A stretch of 64,000 nucleotides of DNA from Streptomyces phaeolivaceus (lineage in GTDB: Bacteria; Actinomycetota; Actinomycetes; Streptomycetales; Streptomycetaceae): assembly GCF_009184865.1 (NCBI RefSeq), contig NZ_CP045096.1:1054001-1118000 (forward strand), read 5' to 3'. Shown piece after piece: positions 34,488 to 42,321 of the stretch (its first letter is position 1; each line of letters starts with the position of its first letter). The translations under genes were made by a program, and so were the position numbers. The notes below the pieces were generated by a model. That model made no database searches. It had not been told where the DNA came from and worked only from the letters and a program-made list of their open reading frames with translations.

Positions 34488-36127
34488 CGGTGTACTCCCT
34501 GAGGGTGGGGGTGAAGGTGGGTTCGGGGGTGTCCGCCGGCTCCGGTGGCGTGCCGCAGCCGTGTGCCCACGAGCCCGGCCCGGTCCGGGGTGAACACGGC
34601 CGCCACCACGCGGTCGGGGCGGACGAGGACGAAGTGGCCGGTCAGAGCGGCGAAAAGGGTGTCGAGGCGGCCGTCGGCGTCGGCGATGCCGGTGCGGCCG
34701 TCACGGTCGCGGGGCGCACGGTCGCCGAGGTGGACGTCCACGCGGGTGGCGTCCGGAAGGCCGGACCGGGTGACGGCCGGCCAGGCGGCGTCCGGCACGT
34801 CGATGCCGAGCAGGCTCCAGTCCCGGCCGAGGACGTCGTCGAGTCGGGTGCGCCGGTGGTGCGGGCCGCACAGCACCTGGGGCTGCGGCAGCGCCGTTCC
34901 GGTCAACGGCCGCGGGCGGTCGTCGAGATGGACCACGGCCCCGTCGCGCAGACGGGTGTCGGGGCGGTAGCGCATCTCGGTGAGATAGCGGCGTCCGGGC
35001 GGGGTGCGCATGGCCGCACGGACCAGCAGGTCGCGCAGACGGGCGCGGGTCCGGCTGGTGGTCATGACGACGCGGCCGAGGCGTACGGAGAGGTCGATGA
35101 CGGCTCGGGCGTGCGGGCGGCGCTCGGTGTCGTAGGTGTCGAGGAGGGTGTCGTCGGCCCGGCCCGCGAGGACGTCGGCGATCTTCCAGCAGAGGTTGGC
35201 GGCGTCGCGCACCCCGGAGTTGAGGCCCTGCCCGGCGAACGGGGGCATCATGTGGGCGGCGTCGCCGAGGAGGAAGCAGCGGCCGTCGCGCAGCCGGTCG
35301 GCCAGCAGCGCGTGGAAGCTGTACGCGACGGCGCGCTCCACCTCCTCCGGTGCGATCTCCCGGTAGGGGCGCAGGAGTTCGCGCACCAGGGCGAAGGGGG
35401 GTGGGGTGCCCGCCGCGCACTCGTCCGGCCGGAGGCGGAACTCGTAGCGGCAGCGGCCGTCCCGCCCGGGGACGATGACGACGGGCCGGTCCGGGTCGCC
35501 GTGGTGCATGCCGTAGCGCTGGTCGTGCCCGTCGCCCAGGGTGTCGGCGACCAGCCACACCTCGGGGAAGCTGCGCCCGCGCATGGGGACGGACAGCAGC
35601 TCGCGCACGGTGCTGCGACCGCCGTCGCAGCCGAGGACGTAGGAGACGTCCGAGGTCTCGACGGGTCCGTCCTCGCCGCCGGCGCGCAGGGAGACCCGTA
35701 CGCCGTCGGGGCGCTGGTCCAGAGCCGTCAGCCGGGTGCCGAAGCGGACGTCGACCGTGGGGAGTCGGCGCAGCCTCTCGCGCAGGACCCGTTCCAGGTC
35801 GGGCTGGGCGAAGGGGTTCTTGAAGGGGTGCCCGAAACGCTGGTCGCCGGTGCCGCGGGCGTGCACGAGCGGGCGTCCGCCGATGCCGAAGTACTTGGTG
35901 CCGGTGCCGGGCACGATGATCGGGCGGACCGCTTCGTCGAGGCCGGCCGACTGCAGGGTGCGCAGCGATTCGTCGTCGAGACTGATGGCCTTGGCGGCGT
36001 CGCTGGTGGTGGCGTTCCGTTCCACCAGCAGGACGCGGACGCCCCGGGAGCCGAGCAGATGGGCGGCCGTCAGTCCGGTCGGGCCGGCTCCGACGACCAG
36101 GACGGCGGGCGGTGAGGGCTCTGTCAT
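34484..36127 (-). CDS. FAD-dependent aromatic hydroxylase (MhpA-like)
   Basis: A 547-aa class A flavin monooxygenase. The N-terminal Rossmann motif is VLVVGAGPTGLTAAHLLG, the DG motif is YVLGCDGGRSTVRE and the GD motif is CFLLGDAAHMMPPFAGQGLNSGVRDA. The extra C-terminal thioredoxin-like domain (about residues 400-547) is as in MhpA, which hydroxylates 3-hydroxyphenylpropionate. In this operon, between an extradiol dioxygenase and an FAH hydrolase, it probably makes a catechol-type substrate for ring cleavage. The exact aromatic substrate is unknown. Confidence 0.92.
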   Translation of the reverse strand: MTEPSPPAVLVVGAGPTGLTAAHLLGSRGVRVLLVERNATTSDAAKAISLDDESLRTLQSAGLDEAVRPIIVPGTGTKYFGIGGRPLVHARGTGDQRFGHPFKNPFAQPDLERVLRERLRRLPTVDVRFGTRLTALDQRPDGVRVSLRAGGEDGPVETSDVSYVLGCDGGRSTVRELLSVPMRGRSFPEVWLVADTLGDGHDQRYGMHHGDPDRPVVIVPGRDGRCRYEFRLRPDECAAGTPPPFALVRELLRPYREIAPEEVERAVAYSFHALLADRLRDGRCFLLGDAAHMMPPFAGQGLNSGVRDAANLCWKIADVLAGRADDTLLDTYDTERRPHARAVIDLSVRLGRVVMTTSRTRARLRDLLVRAAMRTPPGRRYLTEMRYRPDTRLRDGAVVHLDDRPRPLTGTALPQPQVLCGPHHRRTRLDDVLGRDWSLLGIDVPDAAWPAVTRSGLPDATRVDVHLGDRAPRDRDGRTGIADADGRLDTLFAALTGHFVLVRPDRVVAAVFTPDRAGLVGTRLRHATGAGGHPRTHLHPHPQGVHR

Positions 36128-36159
36128 GAGGGCGCTCCGTCGTGCGGCGGTGGCTGGGG

Positions 36160-36654
36160 CTACTGGACGGGCTGGTAGGCCGGGCCGCCCTCGGTCAGCA
36201 GCCGTTCGGCCTCGTCGAGGATGTCCCGCGGGGACTGGTCGAGGTCGATGCTCTTGCGGAACGGCTGGCGCACGTCGCGCTCGACGCGCAGATAGACCTC
36301 GTTGCGGTTGCCCTCGGGGTCGAAGAAGTAGATCCCGATCGCGTTGCCGTGGGTGACCTCCTGCTGGACCTCGATGCCCTCGGCGCGGAACCGGTGGTGG
36401 AAGTCGATGATCGACTCCAGCGAGTCGACCCGCCAGGACACCTGGTGGCTGAGCTTGGCGCCGGGCGCGGCGGTCCGGCCGCGCTGGAGCACGAACTCGT
36501 GGTGCTCCTCCTCGGGGCGGGACGAGAAGAACACGATGCCCCGCTCCTCGTCCTCGTCGGTCACGGTCAGTCCGAGGACCCGGGCGTAGAAGTCGCGCAT
36601 CTTCTCCAGGTCGTCGACCCAGAAGCCGGTGTGTCCGAGGCCGATGATCGACAT
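36160..36654 (-). CDS. VOC-family extradiol ring-cleavage dioxygenase
   Basis: A 164-aa protein. The ATG at 36654 is chosen because GLGHTGFWVDDLEKMRDFYARVLGL is the normal VOC opening; longer starts run into the promoter region. The metal ligands are His in GLGHTGFWV, His in KLSHQVSW and Glu in NRNEVYL, the facial triad of type I extradiol dioxygenases and other VOC enzymes. It leads the operon with the hydroxylase (start 32 nt downstream) and FAH hydrolase. Ring opening of a catechol is therefore the likely role, though the size also fits a one-domain glyoxalase-like enzyme. Confidence 0.85.
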   Translation of the reverse strand: MSIIGLGHTGFWVDDLEKMRDFYARVLGLTVTDEDEERGIVFFSSRPEEEHHEFVLQRGRTAAPGAKLSHQVSWRVDSLESIIDFHHRFRAEGIEVQQEVTHGNAIGIYFFDPEGNRNEVYLRVERDVRQPFRKSIDLDQSPRDILDEAERLLTEGGPAYQPVQ

Positions 36655-36835
36655 GAGTGTCTCTTTCTTCAGGATTGCTTTTCCGTTATTCAGGACCTTA
36701 GGTCGGGAAGTGCAGTGCGTCAATCGAGCCAGTGGGCAACCGAAAGGGGCACGCCTCTTGACGAGAGAGTGAAGGAAGATGCAGCGTCCTGCTCGACGAA
36801 ACATACATCCGAATATTCAGGACTTACCGCCCTGG
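36655..36835. promoter_or_regulatory. upstream region of the aromatic operon with a 12/13-bp direct repeat
   Basis: ATTCAGGACCTTA (36688-36700) and ATTCAGGACTTA (36815-36826) are near-identical direct repeats 127 bp apart, flanking the likely promoter of the dioxygenase-hydroxylase-FAH operon. They may be regulator sites, perhaps for the lost IclR protein. No gene is present in this stretch. Confidence 0.45.
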
Positions 36836-36854
36836 AGAGCCCTCATGAACCACC

Positions 36855-37110
36855 CCACCCAGGGGAGATCCAGCGGGATCTCGGGGTGTCGGTCGCCGCA
36901 CCGGCCTGGATCCCGGCCGCGTTCACCCTGCCGACGGCGATCCTGGAACTGAACTTCGGCGTGCTCGGCGACCTCTTCGGGCGCGGGCGCCCGCTGGTCG
37001 CCGGCGGGCCGCCGATCACGGTCGGCAGCCTGGTCGTCGCCGCCTCGGGCGCGTTCTCGGGTTCGATGACCCAGCTCATCGCCGGTTGCGCGTTGCGGCG
37101 GGTCGATGCG
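36855..37110 (+). pseudogene. MFS (DHA2-type) transporter fragment
   Basis: About 85 codons read IQRDLGVSVAAPAWIPAAF, TLPTAILELNFGVLGDLFGR and GSLVVAASGAF, the TM1-TM3 region of drug-resistance MFS transporters, including the DLFGRGRPL form of motif A. There is no start codon in this frame, TM1 is incomplete, and similarity stops near 37110, after which the sequence is non-coding up to the GH84 gene. A short remnant of a lost transporter gene. Confidence 0.72.
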
Positions 37111-37173
37111 GGGGCGGAGGTGGCCGACGGAGGGGCCGGAGGAGAACCGCGGCCGGTCGAGTTCGGGCTCTTG

Positions 37174-37190
37174 AATGATCGATTCAGCAT
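37174..37190. promoter_or_regulatory. regulon motif, copy 1 (before GH84)
   Basis: ATGATCGATTCAGCA (37175-37189) is close to ATGATTGATTCACCA before the NagZ-like gene and related to the TGGTKGATTGAACCA sites of the same locus. It ends 16 nt before the GH84 start. Confidence 0.55.
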
Positions 37191-37205
37191 CTCTAGCATT
37201 CCTCG

Positions 37206-40200
37206 ATGGCTTCAATCACCTCTTTCCTCCCACGTACCGAACACCCCCACAGACCCCGCCGGTTGCGGTGGGCGCTGTTGCTGGCTCTGAGCCTGACCCT
37301 TCCCTCGCTTCCGTCGGTGGCCGTCGCCGCGCCAGCCTCCCCCGCCGTCCCCGAGGTGTGGCCGACGCCCCGGCACATCGAGGGCGGTGGGCGTCGACTC
37401 GCCGTCCCGGACCGGGTGGTGGAGGTGGTCGGGCCGGAGACCGACCCCGCCGCCCGCCGGGTCGTCGAGGCCGCGCTGCGGGCGGCCGGGGCCGACCGGA
37501 TCGTCACCGTGCCGGCCGGGAAACGTCCGCCCGCCGCCGGACTCACCGTCTATGTCGGCGGGCCCGGCGAGAACCCGGCCACCGCGGGCGCGTTGAAGCG
37601 GCTCGGCGTCAAGTCCCCCGCCGGGCTGCCCGCGGAGGGGTACGTCCTCGCCTCCGGACGACAGGCGGGACACTCCGGTCGCGCCCTGCTCGCCCTCTCC
37701 GGCACCGACACCACCGGCACCTTCTACGCCGCCCAGACCCTCCGCCAGCTCCTCACCGGCAAGCGCCTGCCTGAGGTCACCGTCCGCGACTGGCCCACGG
37801 CGAGACTGAGGGGTGTGATCGAGGGCTTCTACGGCACCCCGTGGACCCAGGCCGAGCGGCTGAGCCAGCTCGACTTCTACGGCCGCACCAAGCAGAACGT
37901 GTACGTCTACTCCCCCAAGGACGACCCCTATCTGCGGGAGCGGTGGCGCGACGCGTACCCGGCCGACCGGCTCGGGCAGTTGCGCGAACTGGTCGACCGG
38001 GCCGCCGCCAACCACGTCCGCTTCACCTACGCCCTCTCGCCCGGTCTGTCGGTCTGCTACTCCTCCGGCGACGACATCACCGCGCTGGTCCGCAAGTTCG
38101 CCTCGCTGTACGACATCGGGGTGCGCTCGTTCGCCGTCCCGCTGGACGACATCAGCTACACCAAGTGGAACTGCGCGGCGGACGAGGAGGAGTTCGGCGG
38201 CGGGGGCGGCGGCGCGGGTGCCGCCCAGGCGCATCTGCTGAACCGGGTGTGGGAGGAGTTCTCCGCCGGCCGCACCGGACTCGACCCGCTGGAGATGGTC
38301 CCCACCGAGTACTCCGACCTCGCGGACACCCCGTACAAGAAGGCGCTGCGGGAGGAGTTGGACCCGGACGTCGTCGTCGAGTGGACCGGGGTCGGGGTGA
38401 TCGCGCCGACGATCACCGCCGCGCAGCTGCGGCAGGCCCGTGAGGTGTACGGGCATCCGATCCTGGTGTGGGACAACTACCCGGTCAACGACTACGTCAC
38501 CAGCCGTCTCCTCCTCGGGCCCTACACGGGCCGGGAGGCCGGTGTGGCGCGTGAGTCGGTCGGTGTCACCGCCAACCCGATGGTCCAGGCCGAGGCGAGC
38601 AGGCTCGCGCTGTTCACCTCGGCGGCCTATCTGTGGAACGCGGACGCCTACGACCCGCGGGCCGCCTTCCTCGCCTCCGTGCGGGATCTGGCGGCGGGTC
38701 CCGGCGCCGCGAAATGGCTGCGGATCTTCGCCGAGAACAGCTACTCCTCCCAGCTCGACGCCACCGAGTCCCCGACCCTCACCGGGCTCGTCGCCGCGTT
38801 CCGTGAGGCGTACGAGAAGGACAGCGGACTCGACCGGGCGGCCACCGCGCTCCGGTCGTACTTCACCGACATGGCCGCCACCCCCGCCGAACTGCGCGCC
38901 CGGCTCGCCAACCCCGGGTTCCTGAAGGAGACTTCGCCCTGGCTGGACAAGGTCGGCGCGTACGGCACCGCCGGGCTGACCGCCGTGAATCTGCTGCTGG
39001 CCGGCAAGCGCGGTGACTCCGAGGCCGTGTCGGCGTACTGGAACCGGCTGCGGGGCGAGCGGAAGGCGCTGGACGCGATTCCACAGCAGGTGTCGGCCGG
39101 GGTGATGGACCAGTTCCTGTACACGGCGATGCTCCAGCACGCCCCCGATCCCGGTGTCGACGCCTCCTTCGCACCGGGGGCGATCTCCCTGAGGCCCGGC
39201 GCCTCCGAGGCGGTGACCCTCCGCTTCTCGTCCGCCGCCGAGGCACGGTCGGTCACCTGGAAGCTCGCCGTGCCGGACGGGGTCACCGCCTCGTCCACCG
39301 AGGGCACCGTGTCCGTCCCGGCCGGGGGCAGCGCCACGGCCACCGTCACCCTGACCGGTGTCACCGAGGGTGTGCACTCCGTCGTGCTGTCCGGCGCGGG
39401 CGTCCTGGACCGGGCCGTCCCGGTCCAGGTCACCGACGGGGCGGGCACGCCGAGAGCCCTGACGGCCAACTTCAGCGGGGCTTCGGTCAGTTCGATCGAC
39501 CTGTCCTCCGGGAAGAGCACCGACATCGCCGTCGGCGCCAACCCCGGTGAGGTGGTGGTGAGCGCCGACGGCCGTACCGCCTATGCCGCGAACCAGGGCT
39601 CCGATTCGGTCAGCGTGATCGATGTGGCGCGCGGCGAGGTCACCGCCACGGTCGGTGTGGGACGCGTGCCCGCCGGGCTCGCGCTCACGCCGGACGGGGG
39701 CACGCTGTGGGTCGCCAACTACACCGACGGCACAGTGCAGCCGGTCGACACCGGCACGTTGAAGGCGGGCGCGGCCGTCGCGGTCGGGTCGGGGCCGGAG
39801 AACATGGCGATCACTCCGGACGGCGGGACGCTGTACGTGGCGAACATCCACGACAACACCGTCTCGCCGGTCGACCTGAGCACGCGGAGGGCGGGGGCGG
39901 CGATCCCCGTCGGCCCGCGGCCGTTCAATGTCGTCGCCGCGCCGGACGGGAAGCGGGTGTACGTGTCCAACTCCGGTGGGTCGACGGTGACTCCGATCGA
40001 CACGGCGACCCAGGACACCGAGCCGACGCTCCTCGTCTCCGGCCAGGCGTACGGGCTCGGGCTGTCACCGGACGGGCGGACGCTGTGGGTGAGCCCCAGC
40101 ACCGGGGACTACGCCACGCCGGTCGACACGGTGACCGGTGCGCCCGGTGCGCGGGTCACCGTCGGCAGGTCCGCCTTCGACATCGGCCTGGGCTGGGACG

Positions 40201-40337
40201 GCGGCACCGCGTACGTCACCACGGCCGACGGGAACCGGCTGGTGCCGGTCGACACCGCGTCCGGCACGGCCGGGACGCCGTTGACGACCGGCGCCTATCC
40301 CCTGGCGGTGGCGCTCACCCCCGTACCGGTGGGGTGA
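37206..40337 (+). CDS. secreted GH84 beta-N-acetylglucosaminidase with beta-propeller tail
   Basis: A 1043-aa secreted enzyme with a signal peptide (RWALLLALSLTLPSLPSVAVAAP, cleavage near residue 41). An N-terminal GH20b-like domain (about 45-195) precedes the GH84 TIM barrel, marked by GVIEGFYGTPW and the catalytic pair Asp314-Asp315 in VPLDDIS. The family removes beta-linked GlcNAc from glycoproteins or hyaluronate by substrate assistance. After a helical region and an Ig-like domain (about 655-750), residues 750-1043 form YVTN-type repeats (for example AANQGSDSVSVIDVARGE) making a beta-propeller, an uncommon partner that may bind a glycan or the cell surface. It opens the glycan-use locus. 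Confidence 0.92.
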   Translation: MASITSFLPRTEHPHRPRRLRWALLLALSLTLPSLPSVAVAAPASPAVPEVWPTPRHIEGGGRRLAVPDRVVEVVGPETDPAARRVVEAALRAAGADRIVTVPAGKRPPAAGLTVYVGGPGENPATAGALKRLGVKSPAGLPAEGYVLASGRQAGHSGRALLALSGTDTTGTFYAAQTLRQLLTGKRLPEVTVRDWPTARLRGVIEGFYGTPWTQAERLSQLDFYGRTKQNVYVYSPKDDPYLRERWRDAYPADRLGQLRELVDRAAANHVRFTYALSPGLSVCYSSGDDITALVRKFASLYDIGVRSFAVPLDDISYTKWNCAADEEEFGGGGGGAGAAQAHLLNRVWEEFSAGRTGLDPLEMVPTEYSDLADTPYKKALREELDPDVVVEWTGVGVIAPTITAAQLRQAREVYGHPILVWDNYPVNDYVTSRLLLGPYTGREAGVARESVGVTANPMVQAEASRLALFTSAAYLWNADAYDPRAAFLASVRDLAAGPGAAKWLRIFAENSYSSQLDATESPTLTGLVAAFREAYEKDSGLDRAATALRSYFTDMAATPAELRARLANPGFLKETSPWLDKVGAYGTAGLTAVNLLLAGKRGDSEAVSAYWNRLRGERKALDAIPQQVSAGVMDQFLYTAMLQHAPDPGVDASFAPGAISLRPGASEAVTLRFSSAAEARSVTWKLAVPDGVTASSTEGTVSVPAGGSATATVTLTGVTEGVHSVVLSGAGVLDRAVPVQVTDGAGTPRALTANFSGASVSSIDLSSGKSTDIAVGANPGEVVVSADGRTAYAANQGSDSVSVIDVARGEVTATVGVGRVPAGLALTPDGGTLWVANYTDGTVQPVDTGTLKAGAAVAVGSGPENMAITPDGGTLYVANIHDNTVSPVDLSTRRAGAAIPVGPRPFNVVAAPDGKRVYVSNSGGSTVTPIDTATQDTEPTLLVSGQAYGLGLSPDGRTLWVSPSTGDYATPVDTVTGAPGARVTVGRSAFDIGLGWDGGTAYVTTADGNRLVPVDTASGTAGTPLTTGAYPLAVALTPVPVG

Positions 40338-41126
40338 TCAGCTGGCGGTGCGCCGGATGCGTCCGGCGTACCGCTTCTCCAGTTCCAGGTTGCCCTCGAA
40401 GCCGCCGGGCACATTGGCGGAGACATAGACCGGGGGGCGGTCGCCGGAGGCGAGGAGCTGGGCGGCGGCCTCGGCGATCGTCATCTGGACGAGCATGACG
40501 CCGGTCAGGGTGGAGAGGGCGCAGACCGCGCCGCCGCCGGGCAGCTCCAGCAGGGCGTCGCCGCGCGGGGCCGCGTTGTCGAGGACGACGTCGGCGAGGT
40601 CGGCGAGCTTCCGGCCGCTCGGGTGGGTGGCGGGCACGGAGGTGGTGTGCGCGAGGGAGGTGATCGCGAGGAGGCGGTGGCCGCGCTCCTTGGCGTGCAG
40701 GGCCATCTCGACGATGACGTTGTTGACGCCGGAGTTGGAGATGACGACGAAGAGGTCCTGGGGGCGGGGGTCGGCCAGCTCGTAGAGGCGGACCGCTACG
40801 CCGGGCTCGCGCTCCAGGAGCGGGTCGTCGAGGCCGCTCGGGTGGTCGCCGCCGAAGAGGACGAGGTCGGCCATCTGGATCCGGTTCGTCGGCACGAAGC
40901 CGCCGGCGCGGCCCGCGAGTTCCAGGACCATGGCCTGGGAGTGGCCGGTGCCGAAGGCCTGGACGACACCGTCCTCGCGGACACAGTCGGCGATCAGGGC
41001 GGCGGCGGCGCTCACGTCGGCGCGCGCGGACTCGGTGAGGCGGTGCAGGACGGCCAGTCCCTCGCGCGCGAAACGGTCGGCGCTCACGGGCTCGGTCACG
41101 GACTCGCTGGCGGACTCGACGGACAC
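40338..41126 (-). CDS. SIS-domain sugar-phosphate-binding protein (UPF0309 type)
   Basis: A 262-aa protein with one SIS domain: GVVQAFGTGHSQAMVLELAGRAGGF, LFVVISNSGVNNVIVEMA and GHRLLAITSL. This type resembles MurQ/GmhA-like phosphosugar isomerases and lyases. It lacks features fixing the reaction. The GTG at 41126 is chosen over the one at 41156 because GGGGAG precedes it by 6 nt and the longer form would place the regulon motif (41141-41156) inside the coding region. Divergent from the RpiR regulator and convergent with GH84. It probably handles a phosphorylated amino sugar produced by the kinase of this locus. Confidence 0.88.
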   Translation of the reverse strand: MSVESASESVTEPVSADRFAREGLAVLHRLTESARADVSAAAALIADCVREDGVVQAFGTGHSQAMVLELAGRAGGFVPTNRIQMADLVLFGGDHPSGLDDPLLEREPGVAVRLYELADPRPQDLFVVISNSGVNNVIVEMALHAKERGHRLLAITSLAHTTSVPATHPSGRKLADLADVVLDNAAPRGDALLELPGGGAVCALSTLTGVMLVQMTIAEAAAQLLASGDRPPVYVSANVPGGFEGNLELEKRYAGRIRRTAS

Positions 41127-41140
41127 CTGAGACTCCCCAC

Positions 41141-41157
41141 TGGTGGATTGAACCACC
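41141..41157. promoter_or_regulatory. regulon motif, copy 2 (before the SIS gene)
   Basis: TGGTGGATTGAACCACC (41141-41157) contains the inverted repeat GGTGG-ATTGAA-CCACC. It lies 15 nt upstream of the chosen start of the SIS gene, a position fit for repression. Confidence 0.72.
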
Positions 41158-41171
41158 CCATACTCACCTAT

Positions 41172-41184
41172 CAGTGAATCACTG
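41172..41184. promoter_or_regulatory. 13-bp perfect palindrome in the SIS/RpiR divergent region
   Basis: CAGTGA-A-TCACTG is a perfect palindrome around one central base. It lies between the divergent SIS and rpiR-like genes and is a candidate operator, possibly for autoregulation. Confidence 0.65.
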
Positions 41185-41307
41185 AATCACAGGCGGCGCA
41201 TCGAGGGCAATGGCGCAGTTCACCCCCCTGGTGTCCCCGGGTGCGAGAGCAAAGACCGGTCCTGGTATTCAGCCGTGGTGTCAACGGGTGGCTGATACCT
41301 TCTTCGC

Positions 41308-42192
41308 ATGCCCTCGACCGATGTCACCACCCTGATCCGCACCGAGCTGCCCCGGCTGGCCGGCTCCCTGCGGAAGGTCGGCGAGCTGATCCTGGAGGAT
41401 CCGGCCGCCGTCACCCACTGCTCGGCCGCGGAGCTGGGCCGCCGTACCGGCACCTCGCAGGCCACGGTCACCCGGTTCTGCCGGGCCATCGGCCTCGACT
41501 CGTACCAGCATCTGCTGATCGAGCTGGCCCAGGAGCGGGGCCGGGGCGAGTCCTCCGAGTGGGGCAACACCGAGATCGGGCCGGACATCTCCCCCGACGA
41601 CAGCCTGGAGCGGGTCGTGCAGGTCGTCGGCACCGCCGATCTGCGGGCCATCCAGCAGACCATCGACCGGATCGACCTGGACTCGGTCGAGCGCGCGGCC
41701 CAGGCCGTGGCCCGTGCCCGGCGGGTGGACGTGTACGGCGTCGGTGGCAGCGGCGCGGTCGCGCAGGAGACGGAGACCCGGCTGTTCCGCATCGGCTGCG
41801 CGGTGCGCGGCTGGACCGAGGTGCACGCGGCGACCACCTCGGCCGCCCTGCTCACCCCGGCGGACGTGGCGATCGGCATCTCCCACTCGGGGGCCACCCG
41901 GGAGGTGATCGAGCCGTTCGAGCTGGCCAAGGAGCGCGGCGCCACCGCGGTCGCGCTGACCGCCGACCCGCGCTCGCCGCTGGCCCGCGCCGCCGACATC
42001 CGGCTGATCTCCTCGTCCTCGGAGACCAGTTTCCGCACCGGCAGCATCGGCGCCCGCCACTCGGTGCTGATGCTCATCGACTGCCTGTACGTGCGCGTCG
42101 GCCAGCTCTCGTACCAGCGGGCGAGCGCCTCCCTGGCGCTGACCGACCACATCGCGGGGGCACACGCCGTGAAGGCGCGGCGGCCTCGCTGA
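41308..42192 (+). CDS. MurR/RpiR-family regulator
   Basis: A 294-aa regulator. The N-terminal HTH_6 domain has VGELILEDPAAVTHCSAAELGRRTGTSQATVTRFCRAIGL. The C-terminal SIS domain (about 120-260) has RVDVYGVGGSGAVAQETETRLFRIG and VAIGISHSGATREVIEPFELAKERGA. Family members bind a sugar phosphate in the SIS domain and control the matching catabolic genes. It is the only regulator in the 37-57 kb locus, so it is the best candidate reader of the repeated motif found upstream of these genes. GH38 follows on the same strand with its own motif between them. Confidence 0.93.
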   Translation: MPSTDVTTLIRTELPRLAGSLRKVGELILEDPAAVTHCSAAELGRRTGTSQATVTRFCRAIGLDSYQHLLIELAQERGRGESSEWGNTEIGPDISPDDSLERVVQVVGTADLRAIQQTIDRIDLDSVERAAQAVARARRVDVYGVGGSGAVAQETETRLFRIGCAVRGWTEVHAATTSAALLTPADVAIGISHSGATREVIEPFELAKERGATAVALTADPRSPLARAADIRLISSSSETSFRTGSIGARHSVLMLIDCLYVRVGQLSYQRASASLALTDHIAGAHAVKARRPR

Positions 42193-42236
42193 GCGGGCGG
42201 GGCACCGGCCGACGGTCCGCGCGACTTTGCATGGAT

Positions 42237-42278
42237 GAATCAACCAATATTCCGATGCATGGTTGATTGAACCACCCC
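42237..42278. promoter_or_regulatory. regulon motif, copy 3, with inverted half site (before GH38)
   Basis: TGGTTGATTGAACCACC (from 42260) is the best match to the consensus and itself an inverted repeat TGGTT-GATTG-AACCA. A second inverted half site TGAATCAACCA (42237-42247) precedes it. GH38 starts 44 nt downstream. Confidence 0.75.
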
Positions 42279-42321
42279 ACGCTGCCAGGATGGGACTCCG
42301 CCGAGCACTCGTAGGAGCCTC

